In this document: one piece after another, positions 30,658 through 39,183 of the stretch
Numbering within the stretch: the first letter of the stretch is position 1
How the letters are laid out: each line of letters starts with the position of its first letter
From: Nitrobacteraceae bacterium AZCC 2146
GTDB lineage: Bacteria; Pseudomonadota; Alphaproteobacteria; Rhizobiales; Xanthobacteraceae
Assembly (NCBI GenBank): GCA_036924855.1
Contig: JBAGRP010000001.1
Coordinates: 1,116,001 to 1,180,000, forward strand
Reading direction: 5' to 3'
Length of the DNA stretch: 64,000 nucleotides
Translations under genes and position numbers: made by a program
Notes under the pieces: generated by a model
Database searches by the model: none
The model's input: only the letters and a program-made list of their open reading frames with translations
What the model was told of the DNA's origin: nothing

Positions 30658-33600
30658 TCAGAGGGTCTGGACGTCCACCACCCCGGAAACCGCCTTGATG
30701 GCCCCCGCAATCTGCGGCGAGACCCGGAATCGGCCCGGAAGCTTCATTTCCACCTCGGTTTCGAGGTCCAGCATCATCACCAGCGAGACGTCGCCATCCC
30801 CCGCCCCGCCGGTGGGCGGCGCCGGATTGGGCGCTGGAGCGCCGCGTGGGGTATTCTGGGCCGGCGCATCGGGGCCATGCAGGCGCTTGACGATCGAATC
30901 CAGCGGTTTGGTGTCGCGCAGGAAGATTCGCAGCCCCTTCTGGGTCTTGGCGGCGGCGGCATCGAGCGGCTCGGCATGCAGCACGCGGGCGCGGACGTCC
31001 TCACCCTGCAGTTCGGCGCCGAGTTGCAGCAGCACGGCGGCGCCGGGCTCCAGCACGTCGCGGTATTGTGCCAGGCCCTCCGAAAACAGCACGGCCTCGA
31101 AATGCCCGGTGGGATCGGACAGGCCCATGATGCCCATCTTGTTGCCGGTCTTGGTACGGCGCTCCATCCGCGACACCACGGTGGCGGCGACGCGGCCGGC
31201 GGTGGCGCCAGACTTCACCGCGCGGCAGAATTCCGCCCAGCTCTGCACCCGCAGACGCTTCAGCACGGTGGCGTAGTCGTCGAGCGGATGGCCGGACAGG
31301 AAGAAGCCAATGGCGTCGTATTCGCGACGCAGCTTGTCGGCCGGCAGCCAGTTTTCGATCTGCGGCAGCATGATGGTCGGCGCATCCGCCGCGCCGCCAA
31401 ACATGTCGTTCTGACCTATGGTGATGGCTTCGTGACTGCGCTGGCACGCCGCCAGGATCGCCTCGGCGCCGCCAAACACCCGCGCCCGGTTGGAATCCAG
31501 CGTGTCGAACGCGCCGGCGGCCGCCAGGCTTTCGATGACGCGCTTGTTGATGGCACGCGGATTGGCGCGCGAGGCAAAATCCGCCAGCGAGGTGAACAAG
31601 CCCTTCTTGCGCTCCTCCACGATCAGCTCGACGGCATTGGCGCCGACCCCCTTGAGCGCGGCCAGCGCGTAGAAGATCGTGTTTTCGGCGACCTCGAACG
31701 TCGCACCGGAGCGGTTGATCGAGGGCGCCTCGACCTTGATGCCGAGCCGCTGCGCCTCGGCGCGAAATTCCGACAGCTTGTCGGTGTTGCTCATGTCCAG
31801 CGTCATCGACGCCGCGATGAACTCCACGGGATAATGCGCCTTCATGTAGGCGGTGTGGTACGACACCAGCGCGTAGGCGGCCGCGTGACTCTTGTTGAAG
31901 CCGTAGTCGGCGAACTTGGCCAGCAGTTCGAAGATGGTGTCGGCCTGGCCCTTGGCGACGCCGTTCTTGACCGCGCCCGCGACGAAGATCGCGCGCTGCT
32001 TCTCCATTTCGGCGCGGATCTTCTTGCCCATGGCGCGGCGCAGCAGGTCGGCGTCCCCCAGCGAGTAGCCGGCCATGACCTGCGCGATCTGCATCACCTG
32101 TTCCTGGTAGATGATGACCCCGTAGGTTTCCTTCAGGATCGGCTCCAGCATCGGATGCAGGTATTCCGGCTCCTCGTCGCCGTGCTTGCGCGCGCAATAG
32201 GTCGGGATGTTGGCCATCGGGCCCGGCCGATACAGCGCCACCAGCGCGATGATGTCCTCGAATCTGTCCGGACGCATATCGACCAGTGCGCGCCGCATGC
32301 CCTGGCTTTCCACCTGGAACACACCGACCACGTCGCCGCGCGCCAGCATCTGGTAACTCTCGGCATCGTCGAGCGGCAGCGTCGGCAGGTCGACGTGGGT
32401 GTTGCGCTGCTTCAGCAGTTTTACGGCGACGTCGAGCACGGTCAGCGTCTTCAGACCGAGGAAGTCGAACTTCACGAGGCCGGCGGGCTCGACCCATTTC
32501 ATATTGAACTGGGTCACCGGCATGTCGGATTTCGGATCGCGATACATCGGCACCAGCTCTGAGAGCGGCCGGTCGCCGATCACGATGCCCGCGGCATGGG
32601 TCGAGGCGTGCCGCGTCAGGCCTTCGAGGCGCTGCGCGATGTCGAAGGCGCGTGCCACCACCGGGTCTTCGTCGCGGAACGCCTGCAGCTTCGGCTCGCT
32701 CTCGATCGCCGCTGACAGCGTCACCGGTGCCGCCGGATTCTGCGGCACCAGTTTGGTCAGCTTGTCGACCTGGCCATAGGGCATCTGCAGCACGCGGCCG
32801 ACGTCGCGCAGCACGCCGCGCGCCTGCAGCGTTCCGAAGGTGATGATCTGCGCCACCTGATCGCGGCCGTAGCGCTGCTGCACGTAAGTGATGACCTCGC
32901 CGCGACGGTCCTGGCAGAAATCGATGTCGAAGTCGGGCATCGAGACGCGCTCGGGATTGAGGAAGCGCTCGAACAGCAGCCCGAAGCGGATCGGGTCGAG
33001 GTCGGTAATGGTCAGCACGTAGGCGACCAGCGATCCCGCGCCGGAGCCACGGCCCGGTCCGACCGGAATGCCCTCGGCCTTGGCCCATTTGATGAAGTCG
33101 GCGACGATCAGGAAGTAGCCGGCGTAGTTCATGCGGGTGATGACGTCGAGCTCGAACGCCAGCCGCGCGCGGTAGTCTTCCTCGGTCATGCCCTGCGAGA
33201 CGCCGTGTACCTTGAGACGCTGGGTCAGCCCCTCCTCGGCCTGACGCTTCAACTCGTCGGCTTCCTCGCTCTCCGCACCGGCGGCGTTGGAACTGGCGCC
33301 TACGGTGAAGCGCGGCAGGATCGGTTTGCGGGTGCGTGGCCGGAACGAGCAGCGCTCGGCGATCTCCACGGTGGAGGCCAGCGCCTCCGGAATATCGGCG
33401 AACAGCACCGCCATTTCGGCGCGGGTCTTGAAGCGATGGTCCGGCGTCAGCTGGTCCCGCTCGGTGTCGGCAATCAGCTTGCCGCCGGCGATGCACAGCA
33501 GCGCGTCATGGGCCTCGTAATCGTCTGATGCGGCAAAGTACGGCTCGTTGGTGGCAACCAGCGGAAAGCCCTTGGCATAAGCCAGATCAATCAGCCCGGC

Positions 33601-34191
33601 TTCGGCGCGACGCTCCTTTTCGACGCCGTGGCGTTGCAACTCGATGTAGAGCCGGTCGCCGAACAGCCCCGCGAGGCGGTCGCAGCGCTGCGCCGCCAAT
33701 GCGGCCTGGTCGGCATTGATGGCCAGCGCGATCGGGCCCTCCGGACCGCCGGTCAGCGCGATCAGGTCCTCGGCCTCCTCAAGGAGCCAGTCGAACTTGA
33801 TGTGCGGCGCCTGATGGATCGGGGTCTCCAGAAACGCCCGCGAATTCAGCTTCATCAGGCTGCGGTAGCCGCGCTCACGAGAGGCCAGGAACACCATCCG
33901 CGCCGGCACCGCGGCCAGCGCGTTGCGGGCGTTGGGGTCCTGATCGCCGAAATCCACCGCGATCTCGCAGCCGACGATCGGCTGGATGCCGTAGCCGGCG
34001 AGCTTGTCCGAGAATTCCAGCGCGCCGAACATGTTGTCGGTGTCGGTCAGCGCCAGCGCCGGCTGGCGGTCGGCCTTGGCCAGTTCCGCCAGCTTCTGGA
34101 TCTTGATCGAGCCCTTCAACAGCGAATAGGCCGAATGCACGTGCAGATGGACGAAACCGGCATTGGACACGGCTGCAGGCTTTTGGCTCAT
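30658..34191 (-). CDS. dnaE: DNA polymerase III subunit alpha
   Basis: DnaE1 (1177 aa) is the replicative polymerase subunit. The N-terminal PHP domain begins 'FVHLHVHSAYSLLKGSI'. The palm carries 'PDFDIDFCQDRRGEVI', with the catalytic aspartates. A fingers and beta-binding region follows, then an OB domain and a C-terminal tail ending 'SGVVDVQTL'. The ATG at 34191 is used. A TTG at 34203 would add four residues, and neither has a clear ribosome site. It follows a microprotein gene with SOS boxes by 166 nt on the same strand. Confidence 0.97.
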   Translation of the reverse strand: MSQKPAAVSNAGFVHLHVHSAYSLLKGSIKIQKLAELAKADRQPALALTDTDNMFGALEFSDKLAGYGIQPIVGCEIAVDFGDQDPNARNALAAVPARMVFLASRERGYRSLMKLNSRAFLETPIHQAPHIKFDWLLEEAEDLIALTGGPEGPIALAINADQAALAAQRCDRLAGLFGDRLYIELQRHGVEKERRAEAGLIDLAYAKGFPLVATNEPYFAASDDYEAHDALLCIAGGKLIADTERDQLTPDHRFKTRAEMAVLFADIPEALASTVEIAERCSFRPRTRKPILPRFTVGASSNAAGAESEEADELKRQAEEGLTQRLKVHGVSQGMTEEDYRARLAFELDVITRMNYAGYFLIVADFIKWAKAEGIPVGPGRGSGAGSLVAYVLTITDLDPIRFGLLFERFLNPERVSMPDFDIDFCQDRRGEVITYVQQRYGRDQVAQIITFGTLQARGVLRDVGRVLQMPYGQVDKLTKLVPQNPAAPVTLSAAIESEPKLQAFRDEDPVVARAFDIAQRLEGLTRHASTHAAGIVIGDRPLSELVPMYRDPKSDMPVTQFNMKWVEPAGLVKFDFLGLKTLTVLDVAVKLLKQRNTHVDLPTLPLDDAESYQMLARGDVVGVFQVESQGMRRALVDMRPDRFEDIIALVALYRPGPMANIPTYCARKHGDEEPEYLHPMLEPILKETYGVIIYQEQVMQIAQVMAGYSLGDADLLRRAMGKKIRAEMEKQRAIFVAGAVKNGVAKGQADTIFELLAKFADYGFNKSHAAAYALVSYHTAYMKAHYPVEFIAASMTLDMSNTDKLSEFRAEAQRLGIKVEAPSINRSGATFEVAENTIFYALAALKGVGANAVELIVEERKKGLFTSLADFASRANPRAINKRVIESLAAAGAFDTLDSNRARVFGGAEAILAACQRSHEAITIGQNDMFGGAADAPTIMLPQIENWLPADKLRREYDAIGFFLSGHPLDDYATVLKRLRVQSWAEFCRAVKSGATAGRVAATVVSRMERRTKTGNKMGIMGLSDPTGHFEAVLFSEGLAQYRDVLEPGAAVLLQLGAELQGEDVRARVLHAEPLDAAAAKTQKGLRIFLRDTKPLDSIVKRLHGPDAPAQNTPRGAPAPNPAPPTGGAGDGDVSLVMMLDLETEVEMKLPGRFRVSPQIAGAIKAVSGVVDVQTL

Positions 34192-34357
34192 GGCGTCAGG
34201 CAATCATCGAACGGAGGGATCGCGGCGGCCCCTGGAGGCCGACTCGCAACGCCATGGTGATGCCTGTGCCCGGGCCTGTCCACGCGAAACCCGCATGGCT
34301 GGAAAAGCGTCCCCGTTTTCCCTGCCGCGACGTTGCCGCCGACAGGCCGAGCCAGGC

Positions 34358-34456
34358 TCAAAGCTGGGGGATCAGCTGCGCCCAGACCGCAATCATGCCT
34401 ACGAACAGAACGATCGACGCCAGCGCAGCAGCTTCTTCAACGAAAGTCTTCAACAT
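34358..34456 (-). CDS. 32-aa single-span membrane microprotein, probably SOS-induced
   Basis: A short gene of 32 codons plus TGA. The product starts 'MLKTFVEEAAALASIVLF' and ends 'AVWAQLIPQL': a short acidic head and one hydrophobic helix (about residues 9-30). A near-perfect ribosome site (GGAGG, 6 nt before ATG) marks it as real. Its promoter carries two LexA boxes at 34477-34509. Size, topology and SOS control resemble SidA, the 29-aa inner-membrane division inhibitor of Caulobacter. I recall that sidA also lies beside dnaE there, but I could not compare sequences. Division inhibition is inference. Confidence 0.75.
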   Translation of the reverse strand: MLKTFVEEAAALASIVLFVGMIAVWAQLIPQL

Positions 34457-34476
34457 GTCAGCCTCCGTGATCTCTG

Positions 34477-34509
34477 GAACATATGAAGAACATTGTTCTC
34501 ATTCTGTTC
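34477..34509 (-). promoter_or_regulatory. Two LexA (SOS) boxes in opposite orientation
   Basis: Box 1 is GAACATATGAAGAAC at 34477-34491 and box 2 is GTTCTCATTCTGTTC at 34495-34509. Both are exact matches to the alphaproteobacterial LexA consensus GTTC-N7-GTTC (GAAC-N7-GAAC on the other strand). They cover the -10 and start region of the microprotein promoter. Two perfect boxes 3 nt apart in a 312-nt intergenic region are very unlikely by chance. Confidence 0.85.
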
Positions 34510-34519
34510 CTGGAGTCAA
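34492..34519 (-). promoter_or_regulatory. Promoter of the SOS microprotein gene
   Basis: On the minus strand TTGACT (34514-34519) and AACAAT (34492-34497) are 16 nt apart. LexA box 2 fills the spacer, and box 1 lies just downstream of the -10, so LexA would block RNA polymerase directly. Confidence 0.6.
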
Positions 34520-34768
34520 GTTCGGCTTTTTACGTCGGTTTGAAATGTGACTGGGATGGTTAAGGCTGGACAGCCGGCGGCAATATTCCCGGTAGCAGTC
34601 GAACCTGAGAGGCGGCTGCGCGCGCGCCGCCATGTTTCGTTACGGAATGTTTCCCCCCCCGGAACTGTCATCCATGTCAGCCAATGTGTGTTGACGAAAG
34701 CCGGCCGTGCCGGCTTTGTGCGGTCCTGAAATCACATGCGCCGGCGGTCGAGTCGGCAGGAGAGTCTT
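34520..34768. other. Intergenic region upstream of the DUF3551-like gene
   Basis: No gene was seen. It contains a run of eight C at 34653-34660 and a hairpin at 34697-34717 (AAAGCCGG / CCGGCTTT, 5-nt loop) that could be a terminator or a leader structure for the plus-strand gene at 34769. No confident promoter was found. Confidence 0.5.
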
Positions 34769-35068
34769 ATGCGCGCAGCACTGCTTGCCCTGGTCGCCCT
34801 CGGCGCCGTTTCGGCCCTCACTGTCACGCCTGCCGCAGCACAACGCACCGATCCCGGCCCGTTCTCTTTCAACACTCCGAGCGGCTATCCGTTCTGCATG
34901 CGCTCGCTTTATGGCGATGACGATTGCAGCTACCGCACCTATGCGCAGTGCGCGATGACGGCATCGGGCATCGGTCTGACCTGCTTCGCCAATCCGGCGC
35001 TGGCCTATGCGCAGACCTACACGCCGCAGCAGCCGCGCGTGAAGCGCAAGCGGAAGAGCGGCTACTGA
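34769..35068 (+). CDS. Small secreted DUF3551-like protein
   Basis: A 99-aa protein with a clear signal peptide (residues 1-25, 'MRAALLALVALGAVSAL' to 'AAAQ'). The mature part has four cysteines in 'FCMRSLYGDDDCSYRTYAQC' and 'GLTCFANP', then a basic tail 'KRKRKSGY'. This matches the DUF3551 family, abundant in Bradyrhizobium relatives and of unknown function. AGGAGAG precedes the ATG closely. The paired cysteines suggest disulfides in the periplasm. It is convergent with lolD. Confidence 0.85.
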   Translation: MRAALLALVALGAVSALTVTPAAAQRTDPGPFSFNTPSGYPFCMRSLYGDDDCSYRTYAQCAMTASGIGLTCFANPALAYAQTYTPQQPRVKRKRKSGY

Positions 35069-35124
35069 ACGACCGCGCCGTCGGCGGCGCTTCGCATCCA
35101 TCTCGAATGAAATGAGTGGCGGGG

Positions 35125-35823
35125 TCAGTCGAGTTCGACGACCCGGCCGTTTTCCAGCGACACCCGGCGGTCCATCCGGCCGGCCAGTTCCATGTTGTGG
35201 GTCGCGATCAGCATCGCCACCCGCGTCGCCTTGACCAGCTGCATCAGCGCCTTGAAGACGTGATCCGCGGTGTGCGGATCGAGGTTGCCGGTCGGCTCGT
35301 CCGCGAACAGGACGCGGGGCGCATTGGCGACCGCACGCGCAATGGCGACACGCTGCTGTTCGCCGCCGGAGAGTTCGGCCGGCCGATGGGTGATCCGATC
35401 ACCGAGGCCGAGATAGGCCAGAATCTCCTTGGCGCGGACCACGGTCTCCGAGCGCTTCAGGCCGCGGATCATCTGCGGCATCATGACGTTTTCCAGCGCG
35501 GAAAATTCCGGCAGCAGCCGGTGCGACTGGTAGACGAAGCCGATGTCGGTGCGACGAATTTGAGTGCGTTCGGCGTCCGACAGGCCGGAGGTCGCGGTGC
35601 CGCCGACATAGACCTCGCCCTCGTCCGGGCTCTCCAGGAGGCCCGCGATATGCAGCAGCGTCGATTTGCCGGAGCCGCTTGGGGCCACCAGCGCCACCGA
35701 CTGCCCGGCCCACAGCGCCAGCTTGGCGTTGTCGAGAATGGTCAGGACGGTCTCGCCCTGGGTGTATTGCCGCTTGATGTCGTGGAGATAGACCACCGGA
35801 ACATCTTCCGCCCCCTGCGCCAT
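35125..35823 (-). CDS. lolD: Lipoprotein-releasing system ATP-binding protein LolD
   Basis: LolD (232 aa) is the ATPase of the LolCDE-type complex that releases lipoproteins from the inner membrane. It has Walker A 'APSGSGKST', signature '[14 protein letters not shown]' and Walker B '[12 protein letters not shown]'. The ATG at 35823 follows the lolC stop by 9 nt. A GTG at 35832 directly after that stop has AAGG at a better distance, so three more residues are possible. Confidence 0.94.
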   Translation of the reverse strand: MAQGAEDVPVVYLHDIKRQYTQGETVLTILDNAKLALWAGQSVALVAPSGSGKSTLLHIAGLLESPDEGEVYVGGTATSGLSDAERTQIRRTDIGFVYQSHRLLPEFSALENVMMPQMIRGLKRSETVVRAKEILAYLGLGDRITHRPAELSGGEQQRVAIARAVANAPRVLFADEPTGNLDPHTADHVFKALMQLVKATRVAMLIATHNMELAGRMDRRVSLENGRVVELD

Positions 35824-35832
35824 GTCAGTCAC

Positions 35833-37101
35833 TCACTCGTACCTTAGCGCTTCGACGGGATCGAGGCGCGCGGCACGCCAGGACGGATACAGGGTGGCCA
35901 GGAAAGACAGCGTCAGCGCCATGATCACCACCGCGCTGGTTTCGCCGACATCGACTTCCGCCGGCAGCTTGGAGAGGAAATACAATTCCGGTGAAAACAG
36001 CTCGGTCGATGTCATCCAGGAGATGAACTGCCGGATCGATTCGATGTTGAGGCAGACCACCAGGCCGACGACGAAGCCGGTCAGCGTGCCGACCACGCCG
36101 ATCGCTGCCCCGGTGATCAGGAATATGCGCATGATCGAGCCCTGCGAGGCGCCCATGGTACGCAGGATGGCGATGTCGCTGCCCTTGTCCTTCACCAGCA
36201 TGATCAGGCCGGAGACGATATTCAGCGCCGCCACCAGCACGATCATGGTGAGGATCAGGAACATCACATTGCGCTCGACCTGCAGCGCGTTGAAGAACGT
36301 CGCGTTGCGCTGCCGCCAGTCGACCAGGAACACCGGCCGCCCCGCCGCCTCGGTGACGGTCTTGCGGTACTCGTCGATCTTGTCGGGATTATTGGTATAG
36401 ACCTCGATCGAGGTGACGTCGGAGGCCCTGTTGAAATAGGCCTGCGCTTCCGCCAACGGCATGAAGACAAAGGTACCGTCATATTCCGACATGCCGATCT
36501 CGAACACGGCGGCGATCCGGTACGGCTTGATCCGCGGCGTCGTGCCCATCGGCGTCACCGCGCCGCGTGGCGCCACCAGCGTGATGTTGTCGCCGGCATG
36601 CACCGACAATTGATCGGCAAGCCGGCGACCGATCGCGACACCCTGGCCCTCGTCGAAATTCTCCAGCGTGCCTTGCTTGATGTTCTTGGCGATCGAGGTG
36701 AGATTGTTGAGGTCGGCGGAGCGGATGCCGCGCACGAACACGCCGGACGCATTGAACGGCGATGACGCCAGCGCCTGGCCATCGACCACGGGGGCCGCGA
36801 GGCGGATGCCGCTGACGCCGTTGATGCGGTCGGCGACGTCCTTCCAGTCCGTCAGCGGGCTTTCCAGCGGCTGCACCAACAAGTGGCCGTTGAGGCCGAG
36901 AATCTTGTCGAGCAGTTCTTTCCGGAAGCCGTTCATGACCGCCATCACGATGATCAGCGTGGCGACGCCGAGCATGATGCCGAGAAACGAAAAGCCGGCG
37001 ATGACAGAGATGAAGCCTTCCTTGCGGCGCGCGCGCAAGTAACGACCGGACAGCAGCCATTCGAAGGCGGCGAAAGGTGGGGTTCGAACTGGCTCGCTCA
37101 T
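35833..37101 (-). CDS. lolC: Lipoprotein-releasing system permease LolC/LolE
   Basis: A 422-aa FtsX-like permease. It has one N-terminal transmembrane helix after 'SGRYLRARRKEGFISVIAGF', a large periplasmic domain (about 60-270), and three C-terminal helices with 'DIAILRTMGASQGSIMRIF' between. A single gene serves as both LolC and LolE, as in many alphaproteobacteria (LolFD type). It is directly followed by lolD and lies 87 nt from proS. Confidence 0.93.
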   Translation of the reverse strand: MSEPVRTPPFAAFEWLLSGRYLRARRKEGFISVIAGFSFLGIMLGVATLIIVMAVMNGFRKELLDKILGLNGHLLVQPLESPLTDWKDVADRINGVSGIRLAAPVVDGQALASSPFNASGVFVRGIRSADLNNLTSIAKNIKQGTLENFDEGQGVAIGRRLADQLSVHAGDNITLVAPRGAVTPMGTTPRIKPYRIAAVFEIGMSEYDGTFVFMPLAEAQAYFNRASDVTSIEVYTNNPDKIDEYRKTVTEAAGRPVFLVDWRQRNATFFNALQVERNVMFLILTMIVLVAALNIVSGLIMLVKDKGSDIAILRTMGASQGSIMRIFLITGAAIGVVGTLTGFVVGLVVCLNIESIRQFISWMTSTELFSPELYFLSKLPAEVDVGETSAVVIMALTLSFLATLYPSWRAARLDPVEALRYE

Positions 37102-37188
37102 GGCATCATCCATCGTTCGAATTCCACACGAATCGGGCGAATTCTAGCCGCATCATTGCATCACCGCGACCGCATGGTGGATAAGTCG

Positions 37189-38508
37189 TCAGGACGACAG
37201 CTTCGCAACAGCTTCGGCCGCACTGATACTTTCGCGCGACCCGTCGTTGCGCCGCTTCAATTCGACCTTGCCTTCAACCAGTCCCTTCGGCCCGACCAGT
37301 ATCTGCCAGGGCACGCCGATCAGGTCGGCGGTGGCGAACTTGGCGCCGGCGCGCTGGTCGGTGTCGTCATACAACACATCGACGCCCTTGGCGCCGAGCT
37401 CCTGGTAAAGCGCCTCGCAAGCGGCGTCGGTACCTGCATCCCCCTGCTTCAGATTGAGGATCGAGACGCGGAACGGCGCCACCTCCTCCGGCCATTTGAT
37501 GCCGTTCTCGTCGTGACAGGCCTCGATGATCGCGCCCACCAAGCGGGACACGCCGACGCCATAGGAACCGCCATGCACCGGTTGCTCGGTGCCGTCGGTA
37601 CCGGTGACCAGCGCCTTCATCGAATCCGAATATTTGGTGCCAAAGTAGAAGATCTGCCCGACCTCGATGCCGCGGGTGTGCACGCGCTTCTCGGCCGGCA
37701 CTTCGCGGTCATAACGCTCTGCATCATGAACGTCCTCGGTGGCGGCATAAACCGTGGTCCACTGCTCGATGATCCCCGAGAGGTCGCTGTCGTAGTCGAT
37801 GTCGTCTGATGGCACCGGCAGATTCAACACGTCGCTGTTGCAGTAGACAGCGGACTCGCCGGTGTCGGCGAGCAGGATGAATTCGTGGCTGTGATCGCCG
37901 CCGATCGGGCCGGTCTCGGCGCGCATCGGGATCGCCTTGATGCCCATGCGGGCGAAGGTCCTGAGATAAGCGACGAACATCCGGTTGTAGGTGCGCCGCG
38001 CCGCGGCCTCATCGACGTCGAACGAGTAGCCGTCCTTCATGAAGAACTCGCGGCCGCGCATCACGCCGAAGCGCGGACGCTGCTCGTCGCGGAATTTCCA
38101 CTGGATGTGGTAGAGATTGAGCGGCAGGCTCTTGTAGGATTTCACATAGGAGCGAAAGATCCCGGTGACCATTTCCTCATTGGTCGGCCCATACAGCAAT
38201 TCGCGCTTGTGGCGGTCCTGGATCCGCAGCATTTCCGGACCATAGGCGTCATAGCGCCCGCTTTCGCGCCAGAGGTCGGCGAGCTGCAACGTCGGCATCA
38301 AGAGCTCGATCGAGCCCGCCCGGTCCTGCTCCTCGCGTACGATCTGCTCGATCTTCCGGAGCACCCGCAGGCCCAGCGGCAGCCACGCATAGATGCCGGC
38401 CGCCTCCTGACGGATCATACCCGCACGCAACATCAGCCGGTGCGATGCGATCTCCGCATCCTTCGGCGTTTCCTTGAGAATAGGCAGAAAATAACGCGAC
38501 AATCGCAT
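37189..38508 (-). CDS. proS: Proline--tRNA ligase, short form without editing insertion
   Basis: ProRS (439 aa), a class II synthetase. Motif regions include '[21 protein letters not shown]' and '[22 protein letters not shown]' (motif 2), with '[15 protein letters not shown]' (motif 3) and a C-terminal anticodon-binding domain. The ~180-residue INS editing domain of the 572-aa Escherichia enzyme is absent, as known for alphaproteobacterial ProRS. The ATG at 38508 gives '[15 protein letters not shown]'. Confidence 0.96.
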   Translation of the reverse strand: MRLSRYFLPILKETPKDAEIASHRLMLRAGMIRQEAAGIYAWLPLGLRVLRKIEQIVREEQDRAGSIELLMPTLQLADLWRESGRYDAYGPEMLRIQDRHKRELLYGPTNEEMVTGIFRSYVKSYKSLPLNLYHIQWKFRDEQRPRFGVMRGREFFMKDGYSFDVDEAAARRTYNRMFVAYLRTFARMGIKAIPMRAETGPIGGDHSHEFILLADTGESAVYCNSDVLNLPVPSDDIDYDSDLSGIIEQWTTVYAATEDVHDAERYDREVPAEKRVHTRGIEVGQIFYFGTKYSDSMKALVTGTDGTEQPVHGGSYGVGVSRLVGAIIEACHDENGIKWPEEVAPFRVSILNLKQGDAGTDAACEALYQELGAKGVDVLYDDTDQRAGAKFATADLIGVPWQILVGPKGLVEGKVELKRRNDGSRESISAAEAVAKLSS

Positions 38509-38741
38509 GGGCACGCTCAAGAATCGGTGGGACACGGGATAAAGCGAGTGAAACCGGATCGGCTGCCAAAACACAAGGGCGGCAGGTCCGGTCCCTGCTG
38601 GGGAGTGCTGCTTTGAGCCGATAAACAGGGCTTAATTCAGTTCAAACAGCGCGCGATGCCCGCGAGCGCGGAGATCACGCAGCACCGCCGGCATTGACTC
38701 GCTGCAATGCAACTTAAGATTGTTAAAGAGTGAGCATTTCC
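38509..38741. other. Intergenic region upstream of proS, with a possible plus-strand promoter
   Basis: No gene was seen. On the plus strand TTGACT (38694-38699) and TAAGAT (38715-38720) are 15 nt apart, slightly short of optimal. They would drive a unit ending at the terminator at 38946. The region becomes A/T-rich from about 38700. Confidence 0.35.
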
Positions 38742-38906
38742 ATGAGTGCCTTAATTTTAAACAGCACTGCTGAAATTGATGACAAACAAAAAAAGATCGG
38801 CTACGACTCGAAGCTCAGGCGGTCTGCAAGGACAAAGTCTGGTGGTCCAAGTCTCGGGAGGAGCCCTGACGCGCTCAAGCGGCGTCAACCCGGCAATCAA
38901 GGATAA
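38742..38906 (+). CDS. Possible 54-aa basic protein in an orphan transcription unit
   Basis: The reading frame starts 'MSALILNSTAEIDDKQKK' and has a basic, Ser/Arg/Gly-rich C-terminus ('SLGRSPDALKRRQPGNQG'). The ribosome site is poor (AAAGAG about 11 nt upstream). Composition is lower in G+C than the surroundings. A strong terminator follows 40 nt after the stop. The unit could equally be a small RNA. No family is recognised. Confidence 0.25.
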   Translation: MSALILNSTAEIDDKQKKIGYDSKLRRSARTKSGGPSLGRSPDALKRRQPGNQG

Positions 38907-38945
38907 AATCCAACATTCGGGTAAATAGGGTCGACACAATTTTTC

Positions 38946-38975
38946 GAGCAGGGCTGCGGCCCTGCTCTTTTTTTT
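38946..38975 (+). terminator. Strong rho-independent terminator of an orphan unit
   Basis: A perfect 9-bp stem (GAGCAGGGC / GCCCTGCTC) with a TGCG loop is followed by eight T residues. No recognised plus-strand gene lies upstream since 35068, so it ends an unassigned transcript. Confidence 0.9.
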
Positions 38976-39183
38976 CAGCTTCTTGAAATACCGGCGCAAT
39001 CATTTTGGTCGCACGCCCGCTACGTCCCGGACGCCGAAACGCTATTCACGCGACGCGACGGCGATTTCTTTGATGTATCGTGACAGCCAGTGAGTCGTTG
39101 GCGGCGCCAACTGGCTGGAGACCACCAACGTGCAACCAATCTTTAAGCTTTCGGCCCCAGCGTTCCGGCAACGGAGCTGAGAC

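Noticed and set aside
31001..33496. Very long alternative frame (about 830 codons) inside dnaE on the same strand
   Set aside because: It is an Arg-rich +1 shadow of dnaE, produced by GC-rich third positions.
34653..34660. Run of eight C as a phase-variation tract
   Set aside because: It lies in non-coding DNA with no promoter placed around it, so no switch mechanism can be supported.
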